DNA of 64,000 nucleotides from Miscanthus floridulus. Its lineage: Eukaryota > Streptophyta > Magnoliopsida > Poales > Poaceae. A model generated the notes under the pieces. That model had not been told where the DNA came from and did not search any database. It saw only the letters and a list, made by a program, of their open reading frames with translations. Positions 21,873 to 33,404 of the stretch are shown in pieces (the stretch's first letter is position 1; every line of letters starts with the position of its first letter). The position numbers and the translations under genes are program-made. The stretch covers positions 103,965,111-104,029,110 of the forward strand of contig NC_089584.1 in the NCBI RefSeq assembly GCF_019320115.1, in the 5' to 3' direction.

Positions 21873-23311
21873 CTACTTGTTCTTCTTCTTCTTCGGGCGG
21901 TTGGAGGTGCCCTCACCGGCGTCCTCGTCCTACTTTGCTTTGCCCTTGGGGTGGTCAAAAATCACTCCTACTGCCTCCTCACCTAAGGCATGGCTGGTCA
22001 TGATGTTGAGGAGCTCCTTGCTGGTCCAAGGGCCCTTGCGTCCTAGCTTGTGGACTAGGGACTCGCAGGTGGTCCCGGACAGGAAGGCTCCGATGACATC
22101 GACGTCGGTGACATCGGGCAACTCGTTGCATTGCCTGGAGAAGCGTCGTACATACTCGCAGAGAGTTTCCCTAGATTTCTATCAACAATTCTTCAGATCC
22201 AAGGGGTTCCTAGGGCATGTGTAGGTGCCTTGGAAGTTTCCCACAAAGATCTCCTTTAGGTCCACCTAGCTTTAAATTTGGTTGGCCGGAAGGTGCTCCA
22301 ACCATGTTCGTGCCGAATTGGCCAGGAACAAGGGGAGGTTGCAGATAATGAAGTAATCACTATCCATACCATCAGCTTGACAAGCAAGCCGATAATCCTC
22401 GAGCCACAGGCCGGGTTCCTTCCTCGGAGTATTTTGGGATGTTGGTCGGTGGTCAATACCATGGTGGGAAAGCCGCATTTAGGACGTGTCGACTGAAAGC
22501 CTAGGGCCCCAGTAGATTAGGGCTTAGGCTCTGGTCCTCGCTGCTATCATAGCGTCCACCACGACGTGGGTGGTAGCCATGGCTGGCCTCCTCTCTCTTG
22601 TCCCCCAGTTCACGCCTACAGGCATCCTAGGTGTTATGTGCGTCACGGTTGTGGCCAAGATGCTCATGCACTAGGACCATGGCAAGCCCCCACCGTCGCA
22701 TGGCCATGTCATCCCAAAGACGCGCACTGACTGGCATCGAGCTCGCATTGCCGAGAGAGCGAACTTTCCACCTGCTGCACCGCTGCGCGCTCGAGCACCG
22801 TGCGGATCTTGCGATGGGCCCAATAGTCTTCGGGTGTCGTAGGCTCTAGGAGCCCTCGGAGCAAGGCCGCCACGCGAAGTGTGGGAGGCCTCCGTCGTCC
22901 TCGATGATCCTCTGGTTTATGTCGTGGGAGATGGTGCACGTACGGCCACCGTCTCCGTAGCGTTCGATCTCACACTCGAGCTCCACATGTTCCTGCTCTA
23001 GCTGGAGTCGTGCATCCTCAATCTCTTTGTGCTGTGTCCTCAGCTGCTCTACCCATAGGCGAGGCGGGCCCCAGCATCTCCCTCGACATTGCCATTGGGG
23101 TCATTCATAGGAGTAGCCCCTCCCTCATGGACGCTTTCAACATGCCCCTTGGGGTGCCTGCCATGAAGCATTCTTGTGAGGGGTGATGGCTTCCCCTATT
23201 GGAGTCAGAGTCGGAGATCATCTCTAAATCTTCGGCGAGAAGGTCATGGAAAGATTCTGTGACATAGTCCATCATACCCATGAATTCATCGTCCATGGGG
23301 GATGGGTGCAT
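21873..23311 (-). pseudogene. gag: gag remnant of the outer Tat-like element
   Basis: Read on minus, recognisable capsid-type gag segments appear in order: YRLACQADGMDSDYF and ARTWLEHLPANQI (22272-22478), FVGNFQGTYTCPRNP, RRFSRQCNELPDVTDVD, GAFLSGTTCESLVHKLGRKG, and a Lys-rich end with stop codon at 21873-21875. I know this pattern from many sorghum and maize Tat-type gag proteins. Stops and frame changes interrupt it (two stops near 22190). The upstream part (22700-23311) is weakly recognisable and may include gag N-terminus. No protease or RT follows: the sequence meets the embedded LTR about 25-35 bp after the stop. Confidence 0.8.
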
Positions 23312-23783
23312 GCGCTACACCGCGAGGTGACCAATGGTCCTTGCGGCGTTGCGCAGACCAAACAGAAACACTGTCGAGGCACTCCGGGTGAGGTATTCCG
23401 AGGAGAGCTATTCCCCTCCGACAAGCTGCGTCATGACATTGGCGAACGAGAAGATGAGGCAGCGCAAGTCCTCCTGGGATGGTCGGGGTCCCAAGAAGGC
23501 GTCGAGCTAGCACTCCAGCCTCCCGTAATCAAAGCCGAGGAGCTGGTCACACCTGGGGGCATGGGCCTCTAGGGCGTGCAGCTACAGCTCTTCAAGGGCC
23601 TCGACAGTTGCGTCGAGGCCGGTGGAGCAAAGAAGTTGGACTAGGGCGAGAGCCAGTGCCAGCTCTCCCTCCACGGTGACAAAGAAATCTAGGCTCCCAA
23701 AGCGCACGTGCGCGCTCGGGACCCAGCTGACGTCGTGGCTAGCCATCCATGGCCTGTTGTGGATGACGAGACGCGCAAAAGGA
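23312..23783 (-). other. Leader or 5' gag region of the outer element
   Basis: It lies between the PBS and the recognisable gag on minus. No intact reading frame was identified. Confidence 0.5.
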
Positions 23784-23801
23784 CCCTACCTGGCGTGCCA
23801 A
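23784..23801 (-). other. Primer-binding site of the outer Tat-like element
   Basis: TTGGCACGCCAGGTAGGG on minus, two bases after the LTR end. Related to the TGGCGCGCCAGG-type PBS of Tat elements. Confidence 0.8.
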
Positions 23802-23802
23802 C

Positions 23803-24809
23803 TATTGGTGTTTTCAATAGCCAACTTGTAAATTTGTGTTTGCGCGTCTGGCCCAGATGGTGTGCTCGAAGGATATAAGGGTTTATACTGGTTTGGGCGG
23901 AATGTCTCTACGTCTAGTTTGAGGCGCTCATGTTACCTATACTTGTTTGTAGTAGGGGTTACAAACGGGCGAGAGAGGGAGAAGGTCCCAAGTCTCTGAT
24001 AGAAGGATCGAATGGAGTTGAGTCTAGTTGAACTCCCTCCCCCCGTAGGGCGTCCTGCTTTCCCTTTCATAGGTGAAGGGGAAGGCGCAGGTTACACGAG
24101 AGAAAGAGAAAGAGAGAGAGAGAGAAAAGCGAGGAGGAAGAGGGCCTCCGGGGTCGCATCGTCCTTCATTCCCCTTATGTGGGTCCCGCTGATACTGTAG
24201 ATGATGACGAGAACGGCTCCACATCGCTACCTTGTTCGCCACTGGCGCTACATGCGGGCGTCGTCAACCGGTTGTGGCGCCCCATTCTGTCCCGGCAGGC
24301 AACATGGTCAACAGGTACCCCTAATAGAAGTCATGCGGGGGGTTAGGCAGCACAGTGTTAGCCTGCTCAACTGCTGTCGATGATGTGAGCTCCCAAGTAT
24401 GGCCCGTCGTGGCCACGGGTCACGTCAAGACGTGCCCACTCCCTTTCTAGTGTCAGAAGTTTGACCTTGGGTCCGTACTCTTATACCCATAGTGGTTGGA
24501 GACGCTACGGGCTCCCATGGGGCCTATGCCCCCGCTCGAGACCGAATCTATTCCCTTAGGGTTGGGCGAGGCGAAATCCCCCCTCAAGGGGTCGAGTGAG
24601 GCAGGCTCCCCCTTGAGGGGTCGGACGAGACAGAGCCCGCGCCCTCGGGGTCGGGCGAGGCGGAGTCTGTGCTCTCAGGGTCGGATGAGATGGAGTCCGT
24701 GCTCTCGGGGTTAGACAAGACAGAGCCCACACCCTCGGGGTTGGGCGAGTTAATTGTTCGTGGCCATTAGCCTCCTTCTTCCGGGTATCCCTGATATCGA
24801 TACCCGACA
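23803..24809 (-). repeat. 5' LTR of the outer Tat-like element (about 1007 bp)
   Basis: On minus it starts TGTCGGGTATCG at 24809 and ends CACCAATA at 23803, next to the PBS. It contains a GA microsatellite at about 24097-24128. It also has a six-unit 30-bp tandem array at 24564-24749, against seven units in the 3' copy. Confidence 0.85.
24564..24749. repeat. 30-bp tandem repeat array, 6 units plus remnant
   Basis: Same unit as 269-484; it has one unit less. Confidence 0.85.
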
Positions 24810-24881
24810 AGTATCGAGTCATGGCCAATGGTGTCACTGAAGCTTCATGGCTTCACCACCATCTTCACCGTGCCACCCTGG
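24810..24881 (+). pseudogene. copia-type RNase H fragment, upstream piece
   Basis: Frame KYRVMANGVTEASWLHH...RATL is typical of Ty1/copia RNase H. It stops mid-codon at 24881 where the second long-LTR element inserted. The reading frame resumes at 38007 after removing that element and one copy of its 5-bp duplication. The upstream copia sequence would lie beyond the outer element, outside the window. Confidence 0.85.
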
Positions 24882-27746
24882 TGTAACACCCTAGGTGTTT
24901 GCCACCAGTTAAGCAATGGGTTTGAGCTAAAACATGGTATATTAAGTGATGATAAAGATGTCAAGGTCAAACCTATAGAAACAAGCCCCAACCTAAACTT
25001 GGATATTGCACCTTTGCTCGCCTAAAGACCCCTTTTCAAGATATATGCTTGGGTGGTGTTATTGGAATATCTTCATGTGTCTCACATCAATACCCATCTA
25101 TATTGATCCATGGAAAAGTTTCGTGAAGTTTGGAATCAAGAAGTCACATGAAATGACGAGTTATGTCCTTGCTTGAATTATTTTATAAAGTGAATGGAAT
25201 TCTCGATCGTTAACCAAATCTTGCAACCATACCTAAATGACTCTAGATGAACTCTACAACAAAAGTCATGAAAGGTTCATGTTCGGCAAATGCCAAGAAA
25301 ATGCTCCAATGGATCAAAAAGGATAATTTAAGCTTCATCGTGATCCTACTTTGGTCAAAGTAGAACAGCAGGTTCTATACCAGTTTTGAGGTTGGACCTT
25401 AAATGGAAGTTGTAGTCCATATCATGTAGAACAAACTTTGTTTTGGAAACAAGAGCCAGATCAACTTGGAACTAGGTCAAACAGAGGCTCGAAAATTGAA
25501 TCAGAATTCATCGTCGTCGCCATTGGCATCTTGCGTTCTCATGATTTTGTTAAGCAAAGTGAGCAGGTCCCAAAATAAAAGTTGGAGTATACATGATGGA
25601 GAAGAGCATGTATGAAGATGACACTCAGTTGACTTCATTTTGCCCATCAATTTCTGGAGGTTGTTAATCACCGTTAATGCACTGACACTGCCATCTTGGA
25701 GTGTCATTAACCGCTAATCTATTGCCCCAATGGCTATAATCCCTTAATAAAGTTTGTAAATCGTCAGAAGTGGAACAATTTTTATTCAAGGACCATAGTC
25801 CAGTTCAGCACGCAAGCATCCCTATCACGGCCTCCAAGTTGAGCACCGCGACGCGCGCCACGTGTTCGACGAAATGGCGTCGTGGCAGCCATGCACCGGA
25901 GCGCGCCCCGCCATGGCTGACGCGCGTCCAAGCTCTGCGCCACGCGCTGCCAAGTGCCCTGCTCCTCCATAACTGCACGCCCGAGCGGCCCTCACCTCCC
26001 TCCTCTCCATTCTCCTCCTCCTTCTTGTTGTCTCCTCCTCGCTCTGCCGCTCGCGCTGGCGTCGCCCGCCATGGCCGGCTGCAGCCATGGCCGCCAGCAG
26101 AGCCCACTCCCACCCGAGCTTCTCACCTCCAGACGCCATGCGCATTGCCGCGGCCACCTGCTCCGCACCTTGTGCCCCTCTTGTTGCCGTGCCCCGGACT
26201 GGGGTTAGCCATCGCTGAAGCCAGGCCATCGCCGCTGCCGCCTGGACGCCGCGGTCGAGCCACTGTGGGCCACCTTGGGCTAAGCCGAGCAGCCCCGCGG
26301 GTGCGCAAGGGCCCCCTGGTGCTCCCCCGCCCCTCAGCCGCCGACGGCATGGCCTCCTCCGGCCGGAGCAGCGATTCCCCAGCGATCCTCTGCTCCAAAT
26401 TCGCGTCAGGGACCTCGTACAGCAATTTGAAGAAAGGGAGGGTCCTATCTGCAATGTCATAGACTCATGTGAATAGTGCCGTAAGGACTGGTTTGTAATT
26501 ATTTTGCAGGAACTTTGGAAATTCATAGTAAATCGTAGAAAATTCGTAAAATAGTAAATGAGGACTTTTTGGAATCCTTGTGAAATTGTCTATGCAGTGG
26601 ATCTATAATATGACATATTTTAGTTTAAATATTTTGTGGTAAAAATAGATATGTGCAGTAAGGTTGTAATGCTAGTTGAATTTGTTATTTTTCATAACTG
26701 TAGATCTAGGGCTCCAAATGAAGTGAAATTTTTGTGGCATGCTACCCATGTGATAGTTGATGTGTGGTAAAAATTTCATGAGTATTGGATGAAGTATGAG
26801 TGAGTTATTGGTTTATCTTGCTCTCACATGATTTCTTGCTTTAGCAACTTGTCTTTTTCATAGAGGTTGCTATACATATTCAAATGGAGTGAAATTTGTA
26901 CAGTAGACTATTGAGAGGATATGTGAGCCACTGTAATTTTTGTAGAAGTTATTGTGCACTTTTGGTATATGTTCATTAAGTCACCTTGTTATCTAAAATA
27001 AATTAAGAAATGCATTAAAAGAATTTATTTGGTCATGGACACTAGGTTTTCTGGTGTTCTTTAGTCATGTGTGAAATGTTGGTAAAGTTGGTTTTACCCA
27101 ATTATGTATTTGCAACATAAGTTAATAATTATTTTCTTGCCGATGTGGTTTATGGACAGATCTGGGAACTTAGCAAAGTTCTTCATGATAATGTGCTTTG
27201 TTGTGAAACTTGTTTATACAAAAGTTGTAGATAATTCATGTATCTAGCTTCTATTAAAATTTAGTGTCATTTGGCCAAGAAGTTTAAGAGTTACAGCTGT
27301 TTAAAGTTGGGTTTCAGAAATGGCTGTTTTCTGTCAATTGTGGACCAGTTTCTGTAAATGGATATATTTGACTTAGTTAACTTGAGAATCATGCTAAGAT
27401 GATTAAAGATGAATTGTAGAAAATTTCATAAGCTTTCCATAATGTCTTCTTGCAAGTCATTTGGATTTGTGTAACTCTAGTTATAGCTAAATCTTGTAGC
27501 TGCTGTTTGCATGTCCAGAAATTGGCAGATTCCAATTATAGTGCTTGCTTGTATATTGTTAAGTGTGACGTATGCCTTGAATGATGACTGAGTTAGAGCA
27601 CTTGAGATCTTGGGAAACTTGTGTCATGATTGGTGTTGTCGTCTTCTTTGCCATCTTAGCATGATAGATTGTGTGATGTTTAAGTTAAGCATCGCAAAGT
27701 ACTTAAGTGTGTTAGTGTAAACTATGCTTGTCTTGCTTGCTATTTT

Positions 27747-27989
27747 GTGATGTGTCTCATGGTACTATTCTTCATATTTATGCACTTGCATATTGCATCT
27801 CATCTAGGTACGCTAGATGAACCACGTGAAGAACATGATGTTGGAGCCGAACCCGAAGACGATGTATGGAGGATCTATCCTGAAGATGGAAGGACTAAGC
27901 GAATGCTAGGACCCGAGACGTCACCAGGACGGTGCAAGCTAACTGAACTGACTTGTGTCGGATCCCAGGCAAGCCCCGGAGCATTATAA
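27747..27989 (+). other. LTR-internal small ORF, 80 aa, function unknown
   Basis: Hydrophobic start followed by an acidic segment (DEPREEHDVGAEPEDDVW). It occupies the position of the acidic frame in the chromovirus LTR and shares its 3' nucleotide edge (GGCAAGCCCCGGAGCAT). The second LTR keeps it at 36307-36549. No domain recognised. Confidence 0.3.
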
Positions 27990-28987
27990 GTCTCCTAATT
28001 TATAAAAGCAATTCTTTCTATATATATGAGTTTATATATTGTTGCATTAAGTTGTAGGAGTTGATTGAAACCGTTGATGCATTTATTACTATCCTTGCCT
28101 ACCTTATTACCTTTTACCCGGTTAGGTCAGGATCGAATAACTGCTTAGCCTTGCTTAGACCGGTAGCGATCGGTGATATCCGGTCACCTACATCTATAGG
28201 TGGTTACTGGAAGAATTTAGCTATGGAAAGAATGATATCCTGGAATTAACCATGTGTGATGGATAATTGGAGACCGGACGGAAAAGTTGGAGGCAACCAG
28301 ACAGGGTTCTGGGGTGCTGTTAGTTTCTATCTGTGTCGATTAAGGACCGACCGTTGTTGGGCCTCGAGTCATGTTGAACGCATGCCTTACATTTAGCTGG
28401 CCGGATAAAGTACCTTCCGACCGCGAAGCTGGGAGATTATTCGGGCCGAGTAGATTGCCCGCAGCGCACTGTGCCGGAGCAGGTGTGGTAGGACACGGGG
28501 GCGAGATGATAAGACCAAAGTGCAGTCGGTCGGCCCCCGGGTACATGTGGTTCCTAGCAAACTCGAGATTCCTGGATAGTTAACTCGGTGATCAATATCT
28601 CACTTTAGCGGGTGAGTGAGGTTTGTGTAAGGAATAAATCATCAGCTAGTTAGGAATCGATTCGAATCGCCATCGCTCCTGGATAGTGAGCACTTGACTC
28701 GAGTTACTACATCGTAGTAATTATTATGGAACAATGATGGTTGTCTGGATGGTATGGGATATGCTAAATCTAAATTGGTAACTGGATGTTATTGGTTAAT
28801 CAAGTGATTGCTATAGTATAGGTGCTTACCTAGATGGATAGGTCATAATAAAGATGATGCAAAGTACTTAAAATGGTTTCTTCATGATAGCTTATGCTTT
28901 TCACAAACAAGTCAGCTAGCCCACTAAAGAAAGCCTTGCATAATCCTTGGTGTCACTTTATTTCTGGTTTACGATGGGTAAGTCTCG

Positions 28988-29009
28988 CTGAGTACATTTG
29001 AGTACTCAG
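28988..29009 (+). promoter_or_regulatory. Conserved LTR hairpin (5' LTR of LARD-like element)
   Basis: CTGAGTAC-ATTTGA-GTACTCAG. The stem is identical to the chromovirus copies and the loop is changed. Confidence 0.6.
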
Positions 29010-29444
29010 GGTTTATCCCACCTTGTTGCAGGTGATGTCTTGACCTATTGATGATGGTGGCTAACCGTCGGTGGGCTCGGTGATTCTATACTTACTTCTC
29101 ATCTATATGCTTTTGTCGGATGATGTCACTTATGCTAGCAATATATTTGGAACTTATATTAATGTAATCATTTGAAAGCTATGTTGTTTTCACTAAGCGG
29201 TTTTGAAACTCAAACTGGTACTTTTATTTGTGAACCCATTTATAATATTATTTCCGCTGCAACCCGATGTATGTGATGTGTATTTGCTTAATCACGCGAT
29301 CTTGGTTGTGATGTTGATTTACCGAGGTCTTTCGGGACACTCGGCGGACTACCGGGTTTATATGAGTGAAAGTATGTGTGTGTCAACGTGTTAGCGGGGA
29401 CAGCCGTACTTGATCTTGTATAAATTGGGCGGTTCTGTCACAGC

Positions 29445-29456
29445 TGGTATCAGAGC
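29445..29456 (+). other. Primer-binding site of the LARD-like element
   Basis: TGGTATCAGAGC, two bases after the LTR; identical to 7939-7950. Confidence 0.9.
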
Positions 29457-30180
29457 GAGATTAAGCATAATACTGTCAGGTACATAGTTTTAAAAGCCAA
29501 GTTTTGGTTTTAAAAGGTCTATTTTAACTAAAACTTTAGCTACAGGCAAATTTGTCAAAACTTATTTGCAAAACTATGCTAGCGACATCCTCCTTTATGT
29601 CCAGTTAAGGACTATTAGGTGGCTATCTAAGTACTAACTTTAAGGGATGTACTTTATTGCAATTTTTCTTTTGTCGTTCATACGGCGTGCTATTGTATGG
29701 ATGTCATTCGCTTGAATGGTAATGTATGGATCAATTGCCTCTACGTCCAGGTAAGTGTGAGTTGTGAGAGCATGACCGTCCAACTATCGGTCTAGGGGAG
29801 AGTTAGCTATGGCTACTAGAATATTTATATGTTACACACATGTATATATGAAGGTACTTAATTGCGGGTATATGTATCGGGTAGCTATGGATATCGAAGT
29901 ATATACATCCGGGGATGTATATATGGAGAGTATCTTAGTTCACTGTTTTCATTGTGCGCTTATTTATCTCTTGTGGGGATGGGCAGCAATGAATTTGCCT
30001 GCAGGTATGCTAACCACGAATGCGTAGATTGAACGTAGCTGACGACTAGCTATATATCGAGAGAGTACGTGTTATGCCACCGACATAGAACGTGATTGCC
30101 ACCTTAGGCTGGCAATTTCGTGAGGACGAATAGGACGAGCATGCATCATGATTGTGCTTATGCATAAATATGCTTCCCTT
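29457..30180 (+). other. Leader of the LARD-like element with a probable intron
   Basis: Homologous to 7951-8660. Donor CAG|GTAAGTGTG at 29750/29751 and acceptor TTGCCTGCAG|GT ending at 30004 give a 254-nt intron, nearly the same size and place as in the chromovirus leader. Confidence 0.6.
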
Positions 30181-33100
30181 CCTTTGTTCTAAGTACTAAG
30201 TAACTTGTGATCGATGTATTGCACTATCTTCCTTGTGTGGAGTTAAACAAGAATGCCTTGTTCCATGTTGCTTGAATAGGAAGTGCTTGAGAAAAGTGTG
30301 TGCTTAGCCTTGCTAGAAATAATTGTGGTTACATGCTTAACCTATAATGTCATCTAGTTTAGCCAAGTGGTGGGTATGTATGCTTGTTATCTAATTAGTG
30401 CCATAGTTATCACCCCTTTTGTCCTCGGTAAGCATACGAGTGTTGAAGAGCGCTATCCTAGAACCACGTCCAAGTTTTGGTAATCACTTGGTGGACACAA
30501 GACGTATATGGAAATTTGGCAAGAAGTCTCCTGCTCAGTTGTCTTTGGCAATTAAGCTATGCTCTCTTGCGTTGTGTTTTGATTTTTGAATCCCCTGCTT
30601 GTTGACTCCTAACCTTGTGACTACCTTTGTTTGCTATCCCTCCTTCGCATAGTGCTTGCTCCTATGCAACCCAATTTGTGCCATGTGAGATTTCTTGTAG
30701 GTTATATGTTCAGTAATGGTGCCACGATTAGCGATCTATGGTGCCGCGATGAAACCGAGAGCCTCCTATGGGCGCGCACACAAGGTTGTGCTGTTCGGCA
30801 CGCGCTGGTATCAAGGTTTCTAGTCATGATCCATTACTGAACTACACCAATATGTTATTCTCACTTGAGCTCTTCCTTGGTTATCTCTCCTTATCATGTC
30901 AAGAGATCTATATGTCGAACTAGATGCAATAGGACTTCCTTCTGGAGTAGTCCAACGGTTAACCTTTGAAGAACAGGTCACTAACAGGAACATAAACAGA
31001 CTACAAGAGGGTAGACAAGTGACTCTACTCGACGTGACTGTCCCTGTAATGACGTCGATCATCTAGTGAGCAACTTATGTCATTTTCATTGGATCAGAAA
31101 GGTGCACCACACTTAAGGTTGAACAAGTTATCAGTTGGATGATAAATGGACCAGGAGATTATGTGCTGTAATAGATCACCTGGTATATATGAGATTCCTG
31201 TCCAAGTTCTCAATCTTTAGGTGCATAAGGATGACGTAGACGAACCAACCTCCTTTGGTGTGACCCCTTTCTGCTGACTTCAATGGCGACCATCTGTAGG
31301 CTTCGACTAAAATTTTTATTATCAAGAGTGAAGATTTGGAACCTTTTTAGTGTTGAGGGACAACTGATTTGTTACCAGTAGGAAAGTTAGTCTTCAGATA
31401 GGTAACAACTAATTGGTAACTATGAAGGCCAGATCTCACAGAATAATGTTGATCAAGGAAACAGCAAACCTGGCCCCACAATGCAAGTGCTACTTCTTCT
31501 CCAAATGTGCTATCAAGTCAATTCCATCTTGGACAATCATGTATATAGTACAAGACGTGGTATCGGCTAGGTAGGAGCTAGTGAAAGCACGTCCCTAATT
31601 TTAGTTAGCATCTTTATGCCCCAAGGTGTCACTAACACATATGTCCGGACTCTATTGAATGAAGTGCCGAAGGATATATAGGAATGGTTCCTTGTCAATG
31701 TAGAAATGCCCTACATGTGGAATAATGTTTTGTGCCCTGCGAAAATAGCCCACAAGTCCAATGCTTGTGCATAGTCAAGTTGGTGTCTAGAACGATGGTT
31801 GAAGTGTTACCAGAGAAACATGTAAGGAAAACTCTAGCATCCATCCTTAGCTAGGGAAAGGCTGCTGCTACTATGAGAAAAGTAGAGAGTGCAAAACACA
31901 CACCTCAACGTGTGAAGCAAAGAAAAGGGAGAACACGAAATCTGTCTAGATTTTGTGGCACTAAACCGGTTATCTTCCAGCCGGCGATTAGTGACTCAAA
32001 CGAAGTCGAATTGACCCCAAACTTGGTGATCTCATTCTTTGCTCAGGACCCTTCAATGTCCTAAGTTGGTTTGAGTATTGGCTGAGTAAAACATCGGATT
32101 TGAGAGATACTTTGGCGGCTCGGTTGCTGCCATTTCAGAACACAACAGTTTTGGTAGAGGAATTATTTGGATGGTCAAATGGTGTCCGTTTAAGTTGATT
32201 TTTGGTGAGTAGTTAGAAGACCCATGGATCTACAAGCCCACCAAATTTTGTGCATATTGGAGCAGTAGTTTGTGAGATATGAATAGAAAACAAAAGGGTA
32301 TAGAATCTACAATTTTGTTGTGACTGCGATCATCATTTGCATTAGACGGTTGTGTTTGTCATTCCTGCCAAGAAATTACAACTTGTAGGTGTATTGTTGT
32401 TAGACAACCCTCCATACCCTTGAGAAGACTAATTGCACCCCTATGTGCCTTGCCTTTGCCCTCTTAGATCAGCAATGCGTGAGCAGTCAAGGTGTTCTAG
32501 AAGTCAAAATTGTGCCCTTGCAATTCGAAAGCAATTGGAAAGGTGTCAAACCGCAGATTTTTAGATTATGGTTTTTGAGATATTGATAGGCCTTAGAATG
32601 GAAGCCTCGATGACAAATGTAGTAAGAAAGCTGGTTTTGCTACGATGCAAGTCAACCTAACTTGCTGTGCAACTGCATCACGAAGGCAAATTGTGCTCAA
32701 CCTGCTTGGTAGTGAACTAGTCCCTAGTTTTGTGATTACTTGCAACTTGTGTTGTCCTCCAAGCCTCGCTAACATCCTTCTATGTCAATGGTTCTCCAAT
32801 GCTGACATGCCTTTGGTACCTTATATGTGTTTTTACCCAAGAGGTTGCATCAGATTCCACCCAGATCACTGTTGCAACTTGGATACGAAGGCTCCCTAAG
32901 GAAATGATCATCGAGAACGTTGAGCCGACAGAGTCAGCTATTATGTTTACCACTCACTCGGCAGACTCAGACCCTACAATATTGTTATCAGAGAAAGAGA
33001 ACTGCACACATGGAACCATTGCAACGAGTATCCTTCAGAAGATTATGATCTAGTGCAAAGTCCATATGGTATGTGCTGTATCCACTAGGGAAGTAGATGC

Positions 33101-33390
33101 TACAAGTATTTAGTCTACGTTTGTATCGCTCTTCGTACATCGAGGACGAAGTACGTAGGACATTGCTATCTTGGATTCCTCCCAAAGTAACCATACTTCA
33201 TGAAGGCCAACGAAGGAAATTCTTCAGACAAAACTTACTACAAAGGACAAGTATCAGAAAGTGTCTTGACCAAATTAGCCTCTCTTATGCTTGAAGCTAG
33301 GTAGCCTAAAGCTATGTCTGATGTTGGAAACTGGTAGCATATCTCTCTTCCATAAAAGTCTTTCGTCCTGAATCTCGGGACGCGATTCTT
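30181..33390 (+). other. Internal domain of the LARD-like element, no recognised coding
   Basis: Frames are short and interrupted, and none shows capsid, zinc knuckle, protease, RT, RNase H or integrase motifs. The best-looking piece is a 56-aa frame at 30896-31066 (MSRDLYVELDAIGLPSG..., ending PVMTSII), which I do not recognise. About 32100-32600 reads like untranslated or LTR-type sequence. The last bases (AATCTCGGGACG) match the end of the chromovirus interior. Confidence 0.6.
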
Positions 33391-33392
33391 TT

Positions 33393-33404
33393 AAGGGGGG
33401 AGGG
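33393..33404 (+). other. Polypurine tract of the LARD-like element
   Basis: AAGGGGGGAGGG, one base before the LTR. Confidence 0.9.

Larger units (their letters stand above)
1..24809 (-). mobile_element. Outer Tat-like Ty3/gypsy element, minus strand, broken and chimeric, truncated by the window edge
   Basis: Seen: two related LTR copies lie at 1-544 and 23803-24809, both in minus orientation. A minus-strand PBS sits at 23784-23801, a PPT-like tract at 545-558, and gag remnants at 21873-23311. A long antisense ORF on the plus strand is split between 1591-3170 and 18226-20184. The right LTR starts TGTCGGGTA (minus) exactly where a copia reading frame is interrupted at 24810. The interior is interrupted by a complete chromovirus at 3176-18220 and carries an extra LTR at 20835-21837. 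No pol was recognised. Known: Tat-clade elements of grasses use a PBS beginning TGGCxCGCCAGG and often carry an antisense ORF next to the 3' LTR. Inferred: a non-autonomous or recombinant Tat-like element. The left end and its TSD are outside the window, so the element length is unknown. Confidence 0.8.
24882..29442 (+). repeat. 5' LTR of the LARD-like element (4,561 bp)
   Basis: GC-rich block at about 25830-26460, otherwise AT-rich. Overlapping open frames on both strands of the GC-rich block are composition effects. It lacks a 36-bp hairpin segment present in the 3' LTR at 34029-34064. Otherwise it is very similar to the 3' copy. Confidence 0.95.

Noticed and set aside
25770..26526. Overlapping 200-230-aa frames on both strands in the LTR GC-rich block (also 34330-35036)
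   Set aside because: They are low-complexity Pro/Ser/Ala/Arg sequences on both strands inside an LTR, with no recognised domain and no consistent start between the two LTRs.
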